The notes under the pieces were generated by a model, which was given only the letters and a program-made list of their open reading frames with translations, searched no databases and had not been told where the DNA came from. The position numbers and the translations under genes were made by a program. Positions 52,573-62,655 of a DNA stretch of 64,000 nt are shown piece after piece. Source of the DNA: an uncultured Prevotella sp. (GTDB taxonomy: Bacteria > Bacteroidota > Bacteroidia > Bacteroidales > Bacteroidaceae); NCBI GenBank assembly GCA_937907705.1, contig CALCVP010000031.1, positions 124,001-188,000 on the forward strand. Reading direction: 5' to 3'. Numbering within the stretch: the first letter of the stretch is position 1; the number at the start of each line of letters is the position of its first letter.

Positions 52573-55500
52573 ATGAAGAAAGCAATAAAGAATCTTTGGC
52601 TCTGCTTGGTGCTCCTGCTGCTGTCGGTGGGTGTGAATGCACAGCAGACTGCAAAGCCTAAGTTTATTATTCCGCAGTATGCCGATTACTCCATAGCCCA
52701 GAACATATCGGATAACGGCAAGTGGGTAATCGTAGCTCCCATTCAGCTGGAGTATCAGGCAAAGGGCAATGTCCGTCTTACTCCAGTGGACAATGGCAAA
52801 TCCATCATTGTAAAGGACAAGAACGAGACCGATGAACAGGCGGCAGGAAAGTATGCAGCCAACGATGTTACGGATGACGGCAACATCGTGGTAGGCGGTG
52901 TAGGCGGATACACTGCAGAGATATTCAAAGGCAAGCCTGCCTATTGGAACAGGCAGACTCAGACATGGACACAGTTGCCATTGCCCGAAGGTTATGTTTA
53001 TGGAGAGGTGTTTTGCGTAACGCCTGACGGCAAATATGCTGTCGGAAGGGCGTTGGACAGCAATGAAAGCTCCTTTGACTGCAAGCGTTACGGCGTGATG
53101 TGGGACTTGACAACCAACACTATCGTTGATTTGCCCAACCGACCGGTCATTCCTTGTGAGGGCGCTTACATGGAGACTATCTCCAATATGTCTGCCGATG
53201 GCCGCTATCTTATCTTCTACGGCAACCAGATGTATGCACCGCTTGCTTATCTGTATGACCGCAAGACACAGAAAAGCGTGAAGTTGGGCTATGAAGGTAC
53301 CAACCTTCCAAAGGATGTAGTGCAGTTGGATGCCGCAGTGCCGGGCATCAGTTTCAATGGCAAATACGTGGTCTATCGTGTCAACGACAAGGACGACAAC
53401 ATTTATTTCTGCGTCTATAACACAGAGACCGGTGCCAATACTGTATACAACGGCAACGATGACCAGCAAGTTATTGTAGACTTTATCGACAACGACGGCA
53501 ACATCTACGGCAGTACTCCTTTCAACACGCCTGTGCGTGATTTCTATGTAAGAAACAACGGTTTGTGGTATCCTTTCAGCATGATATTGAAGCAAGCCTA
53601 CGGCATTGACTTTGAAAAATACACCAGCTTGAGCAATACAGGTACGCTGAACGGCCTGTCTGCCGATGCCAAGAGCTTCTCGCTGATGGTGTCTCCAACG
53701 GGTGAAAGCTATGTTGTTACCATGCCGGACCATATCTCCGATGCCTGCAATTCCATCAATCTGCTGGAGGATTACACCACTACGCCTGCGGCAGACGCAG
53801 AGTTCTCCACTATCGAAACAGTGCAGTTGGTATTCGGCTACAACATTACCGTGAAGGGCGGTGCCACTTCAGTGCTGCTGAAAGACGAGAGCGGAAAGAC
53901 TGTAAGAAAGTCATTGGCTGTGGCGGTAGACAAGACCAACGCCAATACTTTGGTGGTAACATTCAGAGCTACCAACCTGGAGGCCGGCAAGAAGTATACC
54001 GTAGAAATTCCTGCGGGTACCGTAGCATTGGCTGGCAACACTGAAAAGACCAACAAAGACATTACCGTCAACTATCGCGGACGTGCCAACAAGCCTGTCG
54101 GAATTACAGAGGTATTCCCTGTTGACCACTCTACACTCTCACGTATAGACAACAGCAGCAACCCTGTTTACCTTACTTTCGACACCAAGGTGGCTGCTAC
54201 CAGCACTGCAAAAGCTTATCTCTATCAGATAGACGGCGACAGCAAGAAGCTTATTTCCAATATGTCTGTGGTAACTTCCGGCAACCAGGCAGCCCTTACT
54301 CCAGCCGCAACACAGTATCTGTATGACGGCTATGAGTATCAGGTAGTGCTGGCAGCAGGCTCCATTACAGACGTGGTAGGCTCCAAGGGCAGCCAAAATG
54401 AGGAGTATGTAATCAATTACCATGGCTCATACGAGCGTCAAATCAATACTGACGATGCCACTCTCTTCAAAGAAGACTTCAACAACATATCACAGGCACT
54501 CAGCAACATGATGCGCTATGAGGGCGACCACAACACGCCGACCCAAGAGATGCAGACCTTGGAGTTTGACGCTGACAACCAGCCTTGGAACTTCTCTATC
54601 AGAGAAGGCTCAGGCAGCTCTGACTATTGTGCCGCTTCTACCTCTATGTATAACCCGGCAGGACAGAGTGACGACTGGATGGTTACACCACAGATCAATA
54701 TCCCTGACAAGTATTGCACACTGACCTTTGACGCACAGAGCTATCTGGAAGACAAGAAAGATGTGCTGAAACTCGTTATCTGGACTGCCGACGAGAACAT
54801 CGGTACCTTGACAGACGATGTTATCAAACGCATGAAGGCAGAAGGATCTGTCAAGGAATACACCCTTAACATCGGCGACAGCGAAGAGGGCTTGGCTGGT
54901 GAATACGAGAAGATAACTGTTGACTTGGCTGCTTATGCCGGCAAGAATATATACATTGGCTTCTGGAACAACAATAACGACCAGAGCATAGTATTCGTAG
55001 ACAACATTGAGGTAAAGCGCAACTTGAAGTACCTTATGTCGCTTACTTCTGCCTCTTCAGTGGTGAAGAAAGATGAAATGAATGTGGCAGGAAAACTGCT
55101 TGTCAATGATGATGACCGCACTTACAGCAGCGTGAAGCTGACATTGAAAGATGCAGACGGCAAGACTGTAAGCACCTTTGCCAAGGACGGTCTCTCTCTG
55201 AAGAAGAATGATGCAGTGGCATTCAGCTTTGACAAGCCATTGCCTCTTACAGTAGGAAAGGTCAACAACTACACGATTGACCTGCAACTCGATGACTATA
55301 CTGATGTAATAAAGAGCAGCGTCAAAGACCTTGCCTTTGAACCAGTGAAGCGCGTCGTGCTTGAAGAGAACACCGGTACTACCTGTCCTAACTGTCCACT
55401 CGGCATTCTGGCAATCGAACAGATGGAGAAAGCCTATGGCGATCAGTTCATACCTGTATCTATCCATGCTTATCAGGGCGACCCCTACGGTACAGGTGTC

Positions 55501-56376
55501 AGCAGCTATGCACAGGCTTTGAACCTCACAGCGGCTCCTACCGGTATGGTACAGCGCAACGGTTCCATCACTTCTCCTATGACCCAGAATGACGAGGGCG
55601 ACTTTACTTTCACCTACAACAACTCTCTTTGGATGGATCAGGTAGCCAATGAGCTGAATGTTCCTGCCGATATGGATGTAACAGTACCTTCTGTCAGCTA
55701 CGATGAGAGCACCAATGAGCTTTCACTGCCAGTAACTGTGAAGCCGGCACTGAACCTCAACAACCAGTTCCTCAATGTGTTTGTAGTAGCCTTGGAGGAC
55801 AGTCTGGTCAACTCACAAGAGAACCTCTTCTATGCTACCAAAGACCCGTTGCTGGGCGAGTGGGGCAAGGGCGGTAAATATGCTGCCAAAGAAGTGGACG
55901 GCATCGTCCACAACGATGTAGTGCGCACTTACTATGGTTCGTCTGTTTACGGCACATCCGTAGGTTATCCGCAGAGTCTTGAGGCTGGCAAAGAGTATGT
56001 AGCCGACATCACTCTGAGCTATCCGGGTCAGATTACCGTTAGAGACAACGGCAAATTGGTGGTTATGCTCTTTGACGGACAGAAGAACCAGCTTGTCAAC
56101 TCTACCGTAGTGAAGCTGAAAGACATCAGCACCGGTATCAACAATACCGTATCTCCGGATGCCAGCGGTTGCAGCATCAAGACCGGCAACGGTTATGTAG
56201 CAGTGCGCGGAACAGGTGCAATCACCGTATCATGCTATACTCTTGAAGGCTCACTGATAGCCCGCGGCAGCGGCAACAGCAATGTAGCAGTAGCCCTCAA
56301 CGGTTATCAAGGTGCAGTCATTGTAAAGGCCGTATGCGGCAACAGCAGCGTAAGCAAGACCGTTATCGTCAAATAA
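52573..56376 (+). CDS. Large secreted protein with cleaved-adhesin/choice-of-anchor and Omp28-like thioredoxin modules
   Basis: 1267 residues. Signal peptide (KNLWLCLVLLLLSVGVNAQ). Residues about 30-400 form a propeller-like region (NISDNGKWVIVAPIQ, NGKYVVYRVNDKDDNIYF). About 410-630: two Ig-like modules. About 640-830: a cleaved-adhesin/choice-of-anchor-J sandwich (LFKEDFNNISQ ... DDWMVTPQINI ... AGKNIYIGFWNNN). About 830-925: a linker domain. About 925-1150: an Omp28-like thioredoxin-fold domain opening RVVLEENTGTTCPNCPLG, with Cys938 and Cys941 in CPNC. The tail (VSCYTLEGSLIARGSGN...KTVIVK) is sorting-type. Likely a surface protein; function unknown, though the CPNC pair suggests thiol chemistry or a structural disulfide. 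Confidence 0.8.
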   Translation: MKKAIKNLWLCLVLLLLSVGVNAQQTAKPKFIIPQYADYSIAQNISDNGKWVIVAPIQLEYQAKGNVRLTPVDNGKSIIVKDKNETDEQAAGKYAANDVTDDGNIVVGGVGGYTAEIFKGKPAYWNRQTQTWTQLPLPEGYVYGEVFCVTPDGKYAVGRALDSNESSFDCKRYGVMWDLTTNTIVDLPNRPVIPCEGAYMETISNMSADGRYLIFYGNQMYAPLAYLYDRKTQKSVKLGYEGTNLPKDVVQLDAAVPGISFNGKYVVYRVNDKDDNIYFCVYNTETGANTVYNGNDDQQVIVDFIDNDGNIYGSTPFNTPVRDFYVRNNGLWYPFSMILKQAYGIDFEKYTSLSNTGTLNGLSADAKSFSLMVSPTGESYVVTMPDHISDACNSINLLEDYTTTPAADAEFSTIETVQLVFGYNITVKGGATSVLLKDESGKTVRKSLAVAVDKTNANTLVVTFRATNLEAGKKYTVEIPAGTVALAGNTEKTNKDITVNYRGRANKPVGITEVFPVDHSTLSRIDNSSNPVYLTFDTKVAATSTAKAYLYQIDGDSKKLISNMSVVTSGNQAALTPAATQYLYDGYEYQVVLAAGSITDVVGSKGSQNEEYVINYHGSYERQINTDDATLFKEDFNNISQALSNMMRYEGDHNTPTQEMQTLEFDADNQPWNFSIREGSGSSDYCAASTSMYNPAGQSDDWMVTPQINIPDKYCTLTFDAQSYLEDKKDVLKLVIWTADENIGTLTDDVIKRMKAEGSVKEYTLNIGDSEEGLAGEYEKITVDLAAYAGKNIYIGFWNNNNDQSIVFVDNIEVKRNLKYLMSLTSASSVVKKDEMNVAGKLLVNDDDRTYSSVKLTLKDADGKTVSTFAKDGLSLKKNDAVAFSFDKPLPLTVGKVNNYTIDLQLDDYTDVIKSSVKDLAFEPVKRVVLEENTGTTCPNCPLGILAIEQMEKAYGDQFIPVSIHAYQGDPYGTGVSSYAQALNLTAAPTGMVQRNGSITSPMTQNDEGDFTFTYNNSLWMDQVANELNVPADMDVTVPSVSYDESTNELSLPVTVKPALNLNNQFLNVFVVALEDSLVNSQENLFYATKDPLLGEWGKGGKYAAKEVDGIVHNDVVRTYYGSSVYGTSVGYPQSLEAGKEYVADITLSYPGQITVRDNGKLVVMLFDGQKNQLVNSTVVKLKDISTGINNTVSPDASGCSIKTGNGYVAVRGTGAITVSCYTLEGSLIARGSGNSNVAVALNGYQGAVIVKAVCGNSSVSKTVIVK

Positions 56377-56382
56377 TACATG

Positions 56383-56425
56383 GTGTTTGCCCTTTGGTGG
56401 TAGTTTGTCGCCACAGGGCAAACAC
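56383..56425 (+). terminator. Terminator after the Omp28-like gene
   Basis: Perfect 11-bp outer stem GTGTTTGCCCT / AGGGCAAACAC with an inner TGG/CCA extension, followed by seven T. Confidence 0.85.
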
Positions 56426-56501
56426 TTTTTTTGATGTATTGTCAACGAAAAGGAACATTTTTTAGTTTATTTATATATTAATCATTTAAAACAAGCAAAG
56501 T

Positions 56502-59500
56502 ATGAGAAAAACATTCAACACAATGTTTTCGGCAACAGTCCAAAGGCTATTGCTGATGCTCGTATTCTTGACCACAGGCTTGGGCATTGCCTCTGCAGCG
56601 GTAGAGTGGAAGCCCTTTGAGTTTGGTACAAGATACGATCATCCTTTCATCAAGGATGCTTACTATACCTTTACTGCCCAAAGCGACGGTATAGCTAAGA
56701 TTTACTTGCAGGAAGGTGTGGCAGATGCTTACACTTCCGGCAATGAAAACGGTGGGGTAGGTACAAGCATTTCTACCTTCAACCAGGCAAGCTTTACTGA
56801 TACAGACGGCACTTATTATGACCGTTACTACACCTTCTCGGTAAAGAAAGACTCCACTTATTATTTGGTTGTCCAAGGCGTATTCTCTGAAGGTGAGTAT
56901 TTCAAGGGTGTGCTCGAGACCAATACCAAGATGGAACTCTTGAGCACCAGCCACGAGGTGGGCAAGGTATTTGACATTACCGACACCCGCTACGGCCAGC
57001 TTACCCTTACCTTCAACATGCCTGCCGATGCAGACGCTTGGGCTTATCTCAAGGCTCCCAACTATCCGGCAGACAAGGAAGACGGCAAGATAGAAACCCG
57101 TACCAGCCCTAATACCGGTACCCTTATCTTCAACTTGAAAGACACCCTGTCTTCATGGATAGACAAAGGCATCATCAAAGGCGGCGAGGAGATGACACTT
57201 ACCGTTACCGGTATCCACTCTGCTGCCGACAAGAGCATTGTCTATGGCACTGACGGCAGCTACGTGTTCAAGTTCTTGGCTCCCGGCAAACCTCACCAGT
57301 TGGTAAGCAATACCATGCCAAACCCATTCCTTTCTTACTGGCCCAAGGGCGACACAAGAGGCATTGCCGTACTCAACTTCGACTATGACGTAATGCCGAT
57401 GGACTCAACCCAGACCGCTACTGCACAGCTCTTGATTGGCTATGCCGAGCAGAGCGATGTCTATACAGAGACTATTGACCCTTCTTGTATCATCGTGGAC
57501 GGCAAGCAACTCAAGATAGACCTTACCGGCAAGTTGCGTACTTATGAGGCAATGGGTCTCAAGACAAAGTACACTTCTATGCGTCTTTCTGTCAAGAACG
57601 TGCAGATGGCTGACGGCAGCAACGCCTATTCTTCAGGTAAGGGTACCTCAGGCTCTTTCACTTTCAATATTCCTTTCGAGGAGTACAAGAGCAATGTAGT
57701 GGCCGACTTCACTCCTGCAGATGGCGAACAGCTTACCGACAACTTCATCAAGATATACCTTTCAGACAAGAAGGCATTGACCTTTGGCGGTGTGAAATTT
57801 GAATATCAGACCCAGGACGACAAGAAGTATCAGGAAGTTGTAAAAGAAGGCATCACCTCTGAGGAGCAAGGCGAAAACGCCATTGAATACACTGTGCCTA
57901 TCTCTGACGCTGTGAAGAACGGCAAGAACGTGCGTGTGTCTCTTACAGACCAGGTGTCTGTCGACGGTATGGAACACAACATCACAGCCAAGTTCAACCC
58001 AGGACCGGAGCTTCTCTCTGACCTTGACCCTGTAACGGTAAATCCTGCCGACAAAGCTATCGTGGCTTCTTTCAACAAGATGACACTTCTCTTTGATACA
58101 GATGTAACCATCAATGCCGACAATGCTTCCGGCCGTGTAGCCAAGATGGTTGATACCACCACTGGAAAGGATGTTGACGTTACCATCGCTCTCAATGACA
58201 AGAATGCCAAGCAAGTGGAGATAACTCCTGCCAAGGCTCTTGAAGACACTCACTCTTATGAGGTTAGCATTGCCAACGGTGTTATCTGCAACAGCGAATA
58301 TGTACAGACAGCAGGCAAGTACGGCCGCTATATGCTCGCCAACACCTACTCTTTCACTCTGTCCAAGAGCATTGACAATTACGACTTCTTGGCTACTCCA
58401 TTGCCAGGTTCTACTGTCAAGACCCTCAGCACTATCCAGTGTGTTACCAAACCTGGAGCTGACAACAGCACAAGTGCCATTGTCTATGGCAATGACGCCA
58501 ACCGCCACGTATGGATCAAGAACGAGCAGGGCGACAGCTTGGCACAGGCTACTGTAAAATCTATTGACAACGGTATCGAGATTACTTTCGAACCGGCTAT
58601 CACTGAGGCCGGCAACTATACCGTGGTTATCAACGACAGCGTTTATTATGTAGGCGAAGGCTTCAACGCTTTGCCTAATGAATACAAGGTAGAGATACCT
58701 TATACCGTTATCGGTGAGGCGCAGACTACTCTGAAACCTGCTACCGTAACACCTGCCGACGAGTCTACCGTAGAGTCTCTCAAGACCATCACCCTTACAT
58801 TTGACGAGGATGTGTACGGCGAGACCAAAGTGCTTACTCTCTACAACATGGCTGCCCGCAAGCAGTATGACGCTACTTTGAAGTTCAACGATGCTGACCG
58901 CAGAACCGTTACCATCGAACTGGAAAACGAGTTGACCGATGCCGGCGGCTATCTGCTTGAAATTCCTACCAACACTTGGGGCGACAAGACATGGTTTGAC
59001 AGCGGCTTCCTTTCCGGCAAGACTAATCCTGCCCTTACATACAGCTTTGATATCGGCGGTGAAGCGGACAATGATGTAACTACCGACCCTGCTGCAGGTA
59101 CCAAGGTTGACCAGCTCAAGAAGATTGTCATTACCTGGACCAAAGCCGATGAGGCAGGTACAGCTGCCGGCAAGGCATGGATAGAAGATGCTTCTGGCAA
59201 CAAGGTGGCAGAGAATGACCTCTGGTGGGGCGATGAATTCAACCAGCTTGTGTTTGCTTGTCCTACAGCCATTACAGCCGACGGCACCTACACTTTGGTT
59301 ATCCCTGCAGGCTCTGTCATCGTTGACAGTGAAGAGAACACCACAGAATACCGCTTTACATGGACTATCGGCAATGGCGCTGCTACCGGCATCAACGGTG
59401 TTGTAGCAGAAGGTGCCAAGGCAGATGTCTACACTGTCAACGGTGTCCGCGTAAAGGCTAACGCTACTCAGGATGACCTGAAGAAGCTTACTAAGGGCGT

Positions 59501-59537
59501 TTACATTGTAAATGGCAAGAAGATTGTAGTAAGATAA
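56502..59537 (+). CDS. Large secreted protein with repeated Ig-like (SbsA/Big_5-type) domains
   Basis: 1011 residues, no enzyme motif seen. A signal peptide with a long N-region (core MLVFLTTGLGIASA) is followed by a pre-peptidase-C-like sandwich (about 35-140, YDHPFIKDAYYTFTAQSDG). Then come at least four repeats of about 110 residues that share the motif P-A-D..xV..L..I.LTFD.DV (for example near 500, 750 and 860: TVTPADESTVESLKTITLTFDEDV and the PAAGTKVDQLKKIVITW variant), typical of SbsA/Ig-like cell-surface proteins. Ends with the sorting-type tail (VYTVNGVRVKAN...KGVYIVNGKKIVVR). Probably a structural or adhesive surface protein. Confidence 0.8.
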   Translation: MRKTFNTMFSATVQRLLLMLVFLTTGLGIASAAVEWKPFEFGTRYDHPFIKDAYYTFTAQSDGIAKIYLQEGVADAYTSGNENGGVGTSISTFNQASFTDTDGTYYDRYYTFSVKKDSTYYLVVQGVFSEGEYFKGVLETNTKMELLSTSHEVGKVFDITDTRYGQLTLTFNMPADADAWAYLKAPNYPADKEDGKIETRTSPNTGTLIFNLKDTLSSWIDKGIIKGGEEMTLTVTGIHSAADKSIVYGTDGSYVFKFLAPGKPHQLVSNTMPNPFLSYWPKGDTRGIAVLNFDYDVMPMDSTQTATAQLLIGYAEQSDVYTETIDPSCIIVDGKQLKIDLTGKLRTYEAMGLKTKYTSMRLSVKNVQMADGSNAYSSGKGTSGSFTFNIPFEEYKSNVVADFTPADGEQLTDNFIKIYLSDKKALTFGGVKFEYQTQDDKKYQEVVKEGITSEEQGENAIEYTVPISDAVKNGKNVRVSLTDQVSVDGMEHNITAKFNPGPELLSDLDPVTVNPADKAIVASFNKMTLLFDTDVTINADNASGRVAKMVDTTTGKDVDVTIALNDKNAKQVEITPAKALEDTHSYEVSIANGVICNSEYVQTAGKYGRYMLANTYSFTLSKSIDNYDFLATPLPGSTVKTLSTIQCVTKPGADNSTSAIVYGNDANRHVWIKNEQGDSLAQATVKSIDNGIEITFEPAITEAGNYTVVINDSVYYVGEGFNALPNEYKVEIPYTVIGEAQTTLKPATVTPADESTVESLKTITLTFDEDVYGETKVLTLYNMAARKQYDATLKFNDADRRTVTIELENELTDAGGYLLEIPTNTWGDKTWFDSGFLSGKTNPALTYSFDIGGEADNDVTTDPAAGTKVDQLKKIVITWTKADEAGTAAGKAWIEDASGNKVAENDLWWGDEFNQLVFACPTAITADGTYTLVIPAGSVIVDSEENTTEYRFTWTIGNGAATGINGVVAEGAKADVYTVNGVRVKANATQDDLKKLTKGVYIVNGKKIVVR

Positions 59538-59543
59538 CAGCTC

Positions 59544-59579
59544 AACAGTGCTGCTTTCCGCAGAGAAAGCAACACTGTT
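59544..59579 (+). terminator. Terminator after the Ig-like protein gene
   Basis: 15-bp stem AACAGTGCTGCTTTC / GAAAGCAACACTGTT with one mismatch and a 6-nt loop, then TTTTC. Directly after the stop codon. Confidence 0.75.
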
Positions 59580-59586
59580 TTCATGC

Positions 59587-59632
59587 ACACAAAAAGGCGC
59601 AACCTCATGTAGAGGCTGCGCCTTTTTGTGTG
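59587..59632. terminator. Bidirectional terminator between the Ig-like gene and mutS
   Basis: ACACAAAAAGGCGCA..CCTC / GAGG..TGCGCCTTTTTGTGT stem with a 5-nt loop, A-run and T-run on the two sides, between converging genes. Confidence 0.85.
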
Positions 59633-59699
59633 TTGTTATTATAGCATTGTCTGTTGGCGGCATGAAACCGTGGAATAGAGCCGTAACTCTGCTGGCTGG

Positions 59700-62336
59700 T
59701 CAGCTCTTGCCGCTCACTATTTTCTTGATATCGTTGAGCTTGTTGAGCGCTTCCACGGGCGTCAGGTTGTTGATGTCGAGCCCTAATATCTCGTCTCTCA
59801 CCTGGCAGAGCACAGGGTCGTCCAGCTGGAAAAAGCTCAGCTGCATGCCCGCTTCGCTGCTGTGGCTCACGCGTTGCGTGTCAGCCTTCACGTTGCCGCC
59901 CACTTCGGCATTGTCGGCTTCCAGTTGTCTGAGCACCTCTTCAGCCCTTTTCACGATGCTTCGGGGCATGCCTGCTATCTGTGCCACGTGTATACCGAAG
60001 GAGTGTTCGCTGCCACCCGGCACCAGCTTGCGCAGGAAGATGACCTTGCCTCCTACCTCCTTCACGCTCACATTGAAGTTTTTGATGCGGTCAAACCGCT
60101 TCTCCATCTCGTTCAGCTCATGGTAGTGGGTGGCAAAGAGCGTGCGTGCCTGTGCCTTGGGCTGCTGGTGCAGATACTCCACAATGGCCCAGGCTATGCT
60201 GATGCCGTCGTAAGTGGAGGTGCCGCGGCCCAACTCGTCGAAGAGCACCAGTGAGCGGGGCGACACATTGTTGAGTATGTTGGCAGCCTCGGTCATCTCC
60301 ACCATGAAGGTAGATTCGCCCAACGAGATGTTGTCCGACGCTCCCACACGCGTGAAAATCTTGTCTACCAAGCCCACCGTAGCCTGTTCGGCAGGCACAA
60401 AGCAGCCCGCTTGTGCCATCAGCGTGATAAGGGCTGTCTGGCGCAGCAGTGCCGATTTGCCTGCCATGTTGGGACCTGTTATGATGATAATCTGCTGCTG
60501 CTTGTTGTCCAGCAGTATGTCGTTGGGCACATACCGCTCGCCAATGGGCAGCTGGGTCTCTATTACGGGGTGGCGCCCTTGACGTATATCCAGTACAATA
60601 TCATCGGTAATGGCAGGCCTTACATAGCTGTGCTCCTCCGATGTCTTGGCAAACGACAGCAGACAGTCTATGCGGGCTATGATATTGGCGTCTATCTGTA
60701 TGGCAGGAATATAGTCTTGCATGGCTGCCACAAGGTCGGTAAATATCTGTGTTTCCAGTTGCAGTATCTTGTCTTCAGCCCCCAGTATCTTCTCTTCATA
60801 CTCTTTCAGCTCCTGGGTAATGTAGCGTTCGGCCTGTGCCAAGGTCTGTTTTCTTATCCAGTCGGCAGGAACCTTGTCTTTATAAGTGTTTCTCACCTCC
60901 AGATAGTAGCCGAACACATTGTTGTATCCTATCTTGAGCGATGCTATGCCCGTCTGTTCCGTTTCCCGTTCCTGTATCTTCAGCAGGTATCCCTTTCCGT
61001 TGTGGGCTATCTGCCGCAGTTCGTCCAGCTCGCTGTTGACACCGTCTTTTATCACGCCCCCTTTGTTGACCAGCTGTGGGGGGTCGTCTCTGAGTTCGCG
61101 TTCTATGCGGTCTCTGAGGCTCTCGCACAGGCTTATCTGCTCGCCTATGCGCTTCAGTGTGGGGTTGTCGGCTGTGTAGCAGACGGTCTTTACGGGTGCT
61201 ATGGCTTGCAGCGCTACCTTCAGTTGCACCACCTCACGCGGCGACACGCGCCCGACAGCCACCTTGGATATGATGCGTTCCAAGTCGCCCACGCGGTGAA
61301 ACTGGTCGTCTATCACCGCCTTGAAGTCGGGATGCCCGGCAAAGTATTGCACCACATCCAGCCGCTCGTTGATGGCTTTCGGGTCGCGCAGGGGAAATAC
61401 CAGCCAGCGCTTCAGCATGCGTGCGCCCATGGGCGACACCGTGCGGTCTACCACATCCAGCAGCGACGAGCCGTCTTCCTGCATCGGCTGCAGCAGTTCC
61501 AGCGAGCGGATGGTAAACTTGTCAAGCCTTACGTAGCGCTCCTCTTCTATGCGTGCCAACGATGTAATGTGGCCCAAGTGGGTGTGTTGGGTCATCTCCA
61601 GGTATTGCAGAATGGCGCCGCTTGCCACGATGCCGTATGCAAGGTGGTCTACACCGAAGCCCTTGAGCGACTTCACGTTGAAGTGCTTGAGCAGCTTCTG
61701 GAGGGCTGTCTGTTCGGTAAACACCCAGTCGTCCAGCTGGAAGGTAAAGTATTTGTTGCCGAAGCAGCGTTCAAACTCCTCGCGCTTGCCGCGCTCAAAG
61801 AGCACTTCCTTGGGCGAGAAGTTGGTCAGCAGCTTCTCTACATAGTCGGCATTGCCCTCACCTGTAAGAAATTCTCCTGTGGAAATGTCTAAAAAAGCCA
61901 CGCCAAGCGTCTGCTTGGCAAGATAGACCGCAGCCAGAAAATTGTTCTCCTTATAGTTCAGCACATTGTCGTTCATAGCCACGCCTGGCGTAACCAGTTC
62001 GGTAATGCCGCGCTTCACCAGCTTCTTGGTGAGCTTGGGGTCTTCCAGTTGGTCGCAGATAGCCACGCGCTTGCCCGCCCTGATGAGTTTGGGCAGATAG
62101 GTGTCAAGGGCATGGTGCGGAAAGCCGGCCATCTCGGTGGCTCCCTGTCCCTCGCTTCTTCCGTTGTTCCGGCGTGTCAGCGTGATGCCCAATATCCTGC
62201 TGGCATCCACGGCATCTTGCAGGTAGGTCTCGTAGAAGTCGCCGCATCTGAACAGCAGCAGTGCGTCAGGGTGCTTGGCTTTGAACGAGAAGAACTGCTT
62301 CATCATGGGCGTTGCTTCGTTGTCTTTCTTTGCCAT
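59700..62336 (-). CDS. mutS: DNA mismatch repair protein MutS
   Basis: Recognises mismatches and small loops and starts repair with MutL. From the ATG at 62336 (MAKKDNEATPMMKQFF) the protein has 878 residues. Mismatch-binding domain I includes the FRCGDFYE variant of F-x-E near 32-39 (Phe-Tyr-Glu). The ATPase domain carries Walker A GPNMAGKS, the signature region ESTFMVEMTEAANIL, Walker B LVLFDELGRGTSTYDG and the H-loop ATHYHELN. An open extension of 63 codons upstream runs through non-coding sequence and a repeat array, and is rejected. Transcribed alone, divergent from the M16 peptidase. Confidence 0.96.
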   Translation of the reverse strand: MAKKDNEATPMMKQFFSFKAKHPDALLLFRCGDFYETYLQDAVDASRILGITLTRRNNGRSEGQGATEMAGFPHHALDTYLPKLIRAGKRVAICDQLEDPKLTKKLVKRGITELVTPGVAMNDNVLNYKENNFLAAVYLAKQTLGVAFLDISTGEFLTGEGNADYVEKLLTNFSPKEVLFERGKREEFERCFGNKYFTFQLDDWVFTEQTALQKLLKHFNVKSLKGFGVDHLAYGIVASGAILQYLEMTQHTHLGHITSLARIEEERYVRLDKFTIRSLELLQPMQEDGSSLLDVVDRTVSPMGARMLKRWLVFPLRDPKAINERLDVVQYFAGHPDFKAVIDDQFHRVGDLERIISKVAVGRVSPREVVQLKVALQAIAPVKTVCYTADNPTLKRIGEQISLCESLRDRIERELRDDPPQLVNKGGVIKDGVNSELDELRQIAHNGKGYLLKIQERETEQTGIASLKIGYNNVFGYYLEVRNTYKDKVPADWIRKQTLAQAERYITQELKEYEEKILGAEDKILQLETQIFTDLVAAMQDYIPAIQIDANIIARIDCLLSFAKTSEEHSYVRPAITDDIVLDIRQGRHPVIETQLPIGERYVPNDILLDNKQQQIIIITGPNMAGKSALLRQTALITLMAQAGCFVPAEQATVGLVDKIFTRVGASDNISLGESTFMVEMTEAANILNNVSPRSLVLFDELGRGTSTYDGISIAWAIVEYLHQQPKAQARTLFATHYHELNEMEKRFDRIKNFNVSVKEVGGKVIFLRKLVPGGSEHSFGIHVAQIAGMPRSIVKRAEEVLRQLEADNAEVGGNVKADTQRVSHSSEAGMQLSFFQLDDPVLCQVRDEILGLDINNLTPVEALNKLNDIKKIVSGKS

Positions 62337-62442
62337 TTGTACGTTTTGTATGATTGGTGGCGGTCTATACAACCGCTCAGTTGTAATATGCTTTTTTCTT
62401 GTTTTGCAAGAGGCTCTGTCCTCTCTTTTTCCGGTTGCTGAC

Positions 62443-62546
62443 AATTGCAGTGCAATCAGCCACTGAAAGCAATGCAATCGCCAGCCGACAACAGTGCAAC
62501 CGATAGTCGATTGCATTGCTGTCATACTGCCGACAGCACTGCTGTC
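62443..62546. repeat. 22-bp dyad-repeat array E (5 units)
   Basis: Units centred at 62450, 62472, 62494, 62516 and 62539; e.g. AATTGCAGTGCAATC, GATTGCATTGCTGTC and the perfect dyad GACAGCACTGCTGTC. Occupies the middle of the 319-bp divergent gap between mutS and the M16 peptidase gene. Confidence 0.75.
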
Positions 62547-62637
62547 GGCTATGGATAGTAACCTGCAAACTTACTATTTTTTTATGATATATCGTTGCTA
62601 AACAACACAAAAAGGCAAGCATGTCAGAAAAAATAAG

Positions 62638-62645
62638 TAAGTTTG
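62638..62645 (+). promoter_or_regulatory. -7 element immediately before the M16 peptidase gene
   Basis: TAAGTTTG ends 10 bp before the ATG at 62656. A standard -7 position would start transcription about 4-6 nt before the ATG, giving an almost leaderless message. Confidence 0.5.
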
Positions 62646-62655
62646 CACCTTGATT

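Noticed and set aside
62337..62525. 63-residue N-terminal extension of mutS
   Set aside because: Runs through repeat array E and non-coding sequence; MutS proteins begin near the MAKK...MMKQF start.
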